A DNA stretch of 30,330 nucleotides from Phoronis australis. Taxonomy: Eukaryota; Phoronida; Phoronidae. Position 1 is the stretch's first letter. Every line of letters starts with the position of its first letter. Where the stretch lies: positions 6,822 to 37,151 of the forward strand of contig NMRA01001235.1 in the NCBI GenBank assembly GCA_002633005.1. Reading direction: 5' to 3'. Position numbers and translations under genes: made by a program. A model generated the notes under the pieces. It saw only the letters and a list, made by a program, of their open reading frames with translations, was not told the origin of the DNA and ran no database searches. Positions 29,836 to 30,330 of the stretch are shown piece by piece.

Positions 29836-30059
29836 AATTGGGCTATTATATGCTCCTAATTATCTACCAGTTGCATGGTTAAACTGTGCCGAACTTAAAA
29901 ATTTCTCTGTGTAGTCAAAGCACTTACAAAAATGTTTAAGAATTGCAGAATTTTGAAATGTGTACAAGAAAGATCGTGACTATAAATAACTGGTGAGGCC
30001 ACTTGTGACAATTACAGACATTGGAAATTCAATCTTTTCTTAGTAGGAATGGCAGAATT

Positions 30060-30330
30060 TGGAAAATAAATTGCTACAAGAATGCAGCCAAAAACAAATT
30101 GACACTAGATGGTGCAATCTTCACCTTAAGTTCGTCCCATAAGCTAATGGCTTCAATTCTTGATGAGGACATATCTGACAAGATTTTGAAGATCCACCAT
30201 AAAGAAAAATATAATTGCCACTTAAGTCAGAGCCTAGTTCATCCAAAAGTGCAGAACTGTGCTATGCTCATTGATAGAAGCACAATTGTCAAACTTCATG
30301 ACGAAGCTCTATATGCAAGAACTTGGCAGA
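30060..30330. repeat. Further copy of the CTCF-motif repeat family at the right edge
   Basis: Contains GCAGCCAAAAACAAA followed by CACTAGATGGTGCA (about 30103-30116), TTTTGAAGATCCACC, and a second unit with CAAACTTCATGACGAAG. It runs off the window. Confidence 0.55.

Noticed and set aside
1-30330. CRISPR array, tRNA, rRNA or prokaryotic operon signals
   Set aside because: The tandem arrays have no spacer pattern, no cloverleaf or A/B-box pair was seen, and the spliced gene and retrotransposons indicate an animal genome.

Overview
The window looks like nuclear DNA from an invertebrate animal, most likely an invertebrate deuterostome. A lancelet (Branchiostoma-type) genome is my best guess, not a proven call. 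Reasons: GT-AG introns on the minus strand, AT-rich non-coding DNA, decayed APE-type non-LTR retrotransposons (one with a 2A-like motif), many short inverted-repeat elements, and a very polymorphic diploid assembly. Three of the six single-N gaps sit between two nearly identical direct copies of 0.3-1.0 kb. That is the pattern expected when overlapping contig ends from two haplotypes are placed side by side instead of being merged.

One clear host gene fills the right half (about 14.7-28.6 kb, minus strand). Seven exons, whose splice phases all agree, encode a ZAP/PARP12-type CCCH zinc-finger protein. Visible order: six CCCH fingers, an acidic/basic linker, a winged-helix-like segment, four more CCCH fingers (one degenerate), a Lys-rich linker, a fifth-type CCCH finger joined to WWE1, then WWE2, a Ser/Thr linker, and a PARP catalytic fold split over two exons. 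A proline-rich tail of about 245 residues follows. The 5' end is missing and probably lies beyond the right edge. Three points stand out: the N-terminal RNA-binding module looks doubled; the first catalytic-triad position is Tyr in one haplotype copy and Phe in the other, not His; and the tail carries a PPPY motif, a PSAP motif and a C-terminal CCIQ that reads as a CaaX prenylation box. Vertebrate ZAP-L also ends in a prenylation box and lacks the catalytic His.

The left half (1-14.7 kb) has no convincing host gene. It holds a decayed minus-strand retrotransposon endonuclease with a mutated 2A-like motif (1.85-2.92 kb), a direct repeat of about 580 bp (1.27 and 3.55 kb), a decayed plus-strand non-LTR element with ORF1-like and endonuclease-like remnants (4.9-6.5 kb), a 2.16-kb terminal-inverted-repeat element with subterminal ATTGAATGGCTATTGAA repeats (7.6-9.76 kb), and two short MITE-like elements (10.83 and 11.23 kb).

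Introns and flanks of the PARP gene hold tandem arrays (20, 54, 76 and 45 bp units), an (AT)22 microsatellite, and a repeat family at 20.2-21.5 kb, with a further copy at the right edge, whose units contain a motif resembling the CTCF core (CCACTAGRKGGCRC).
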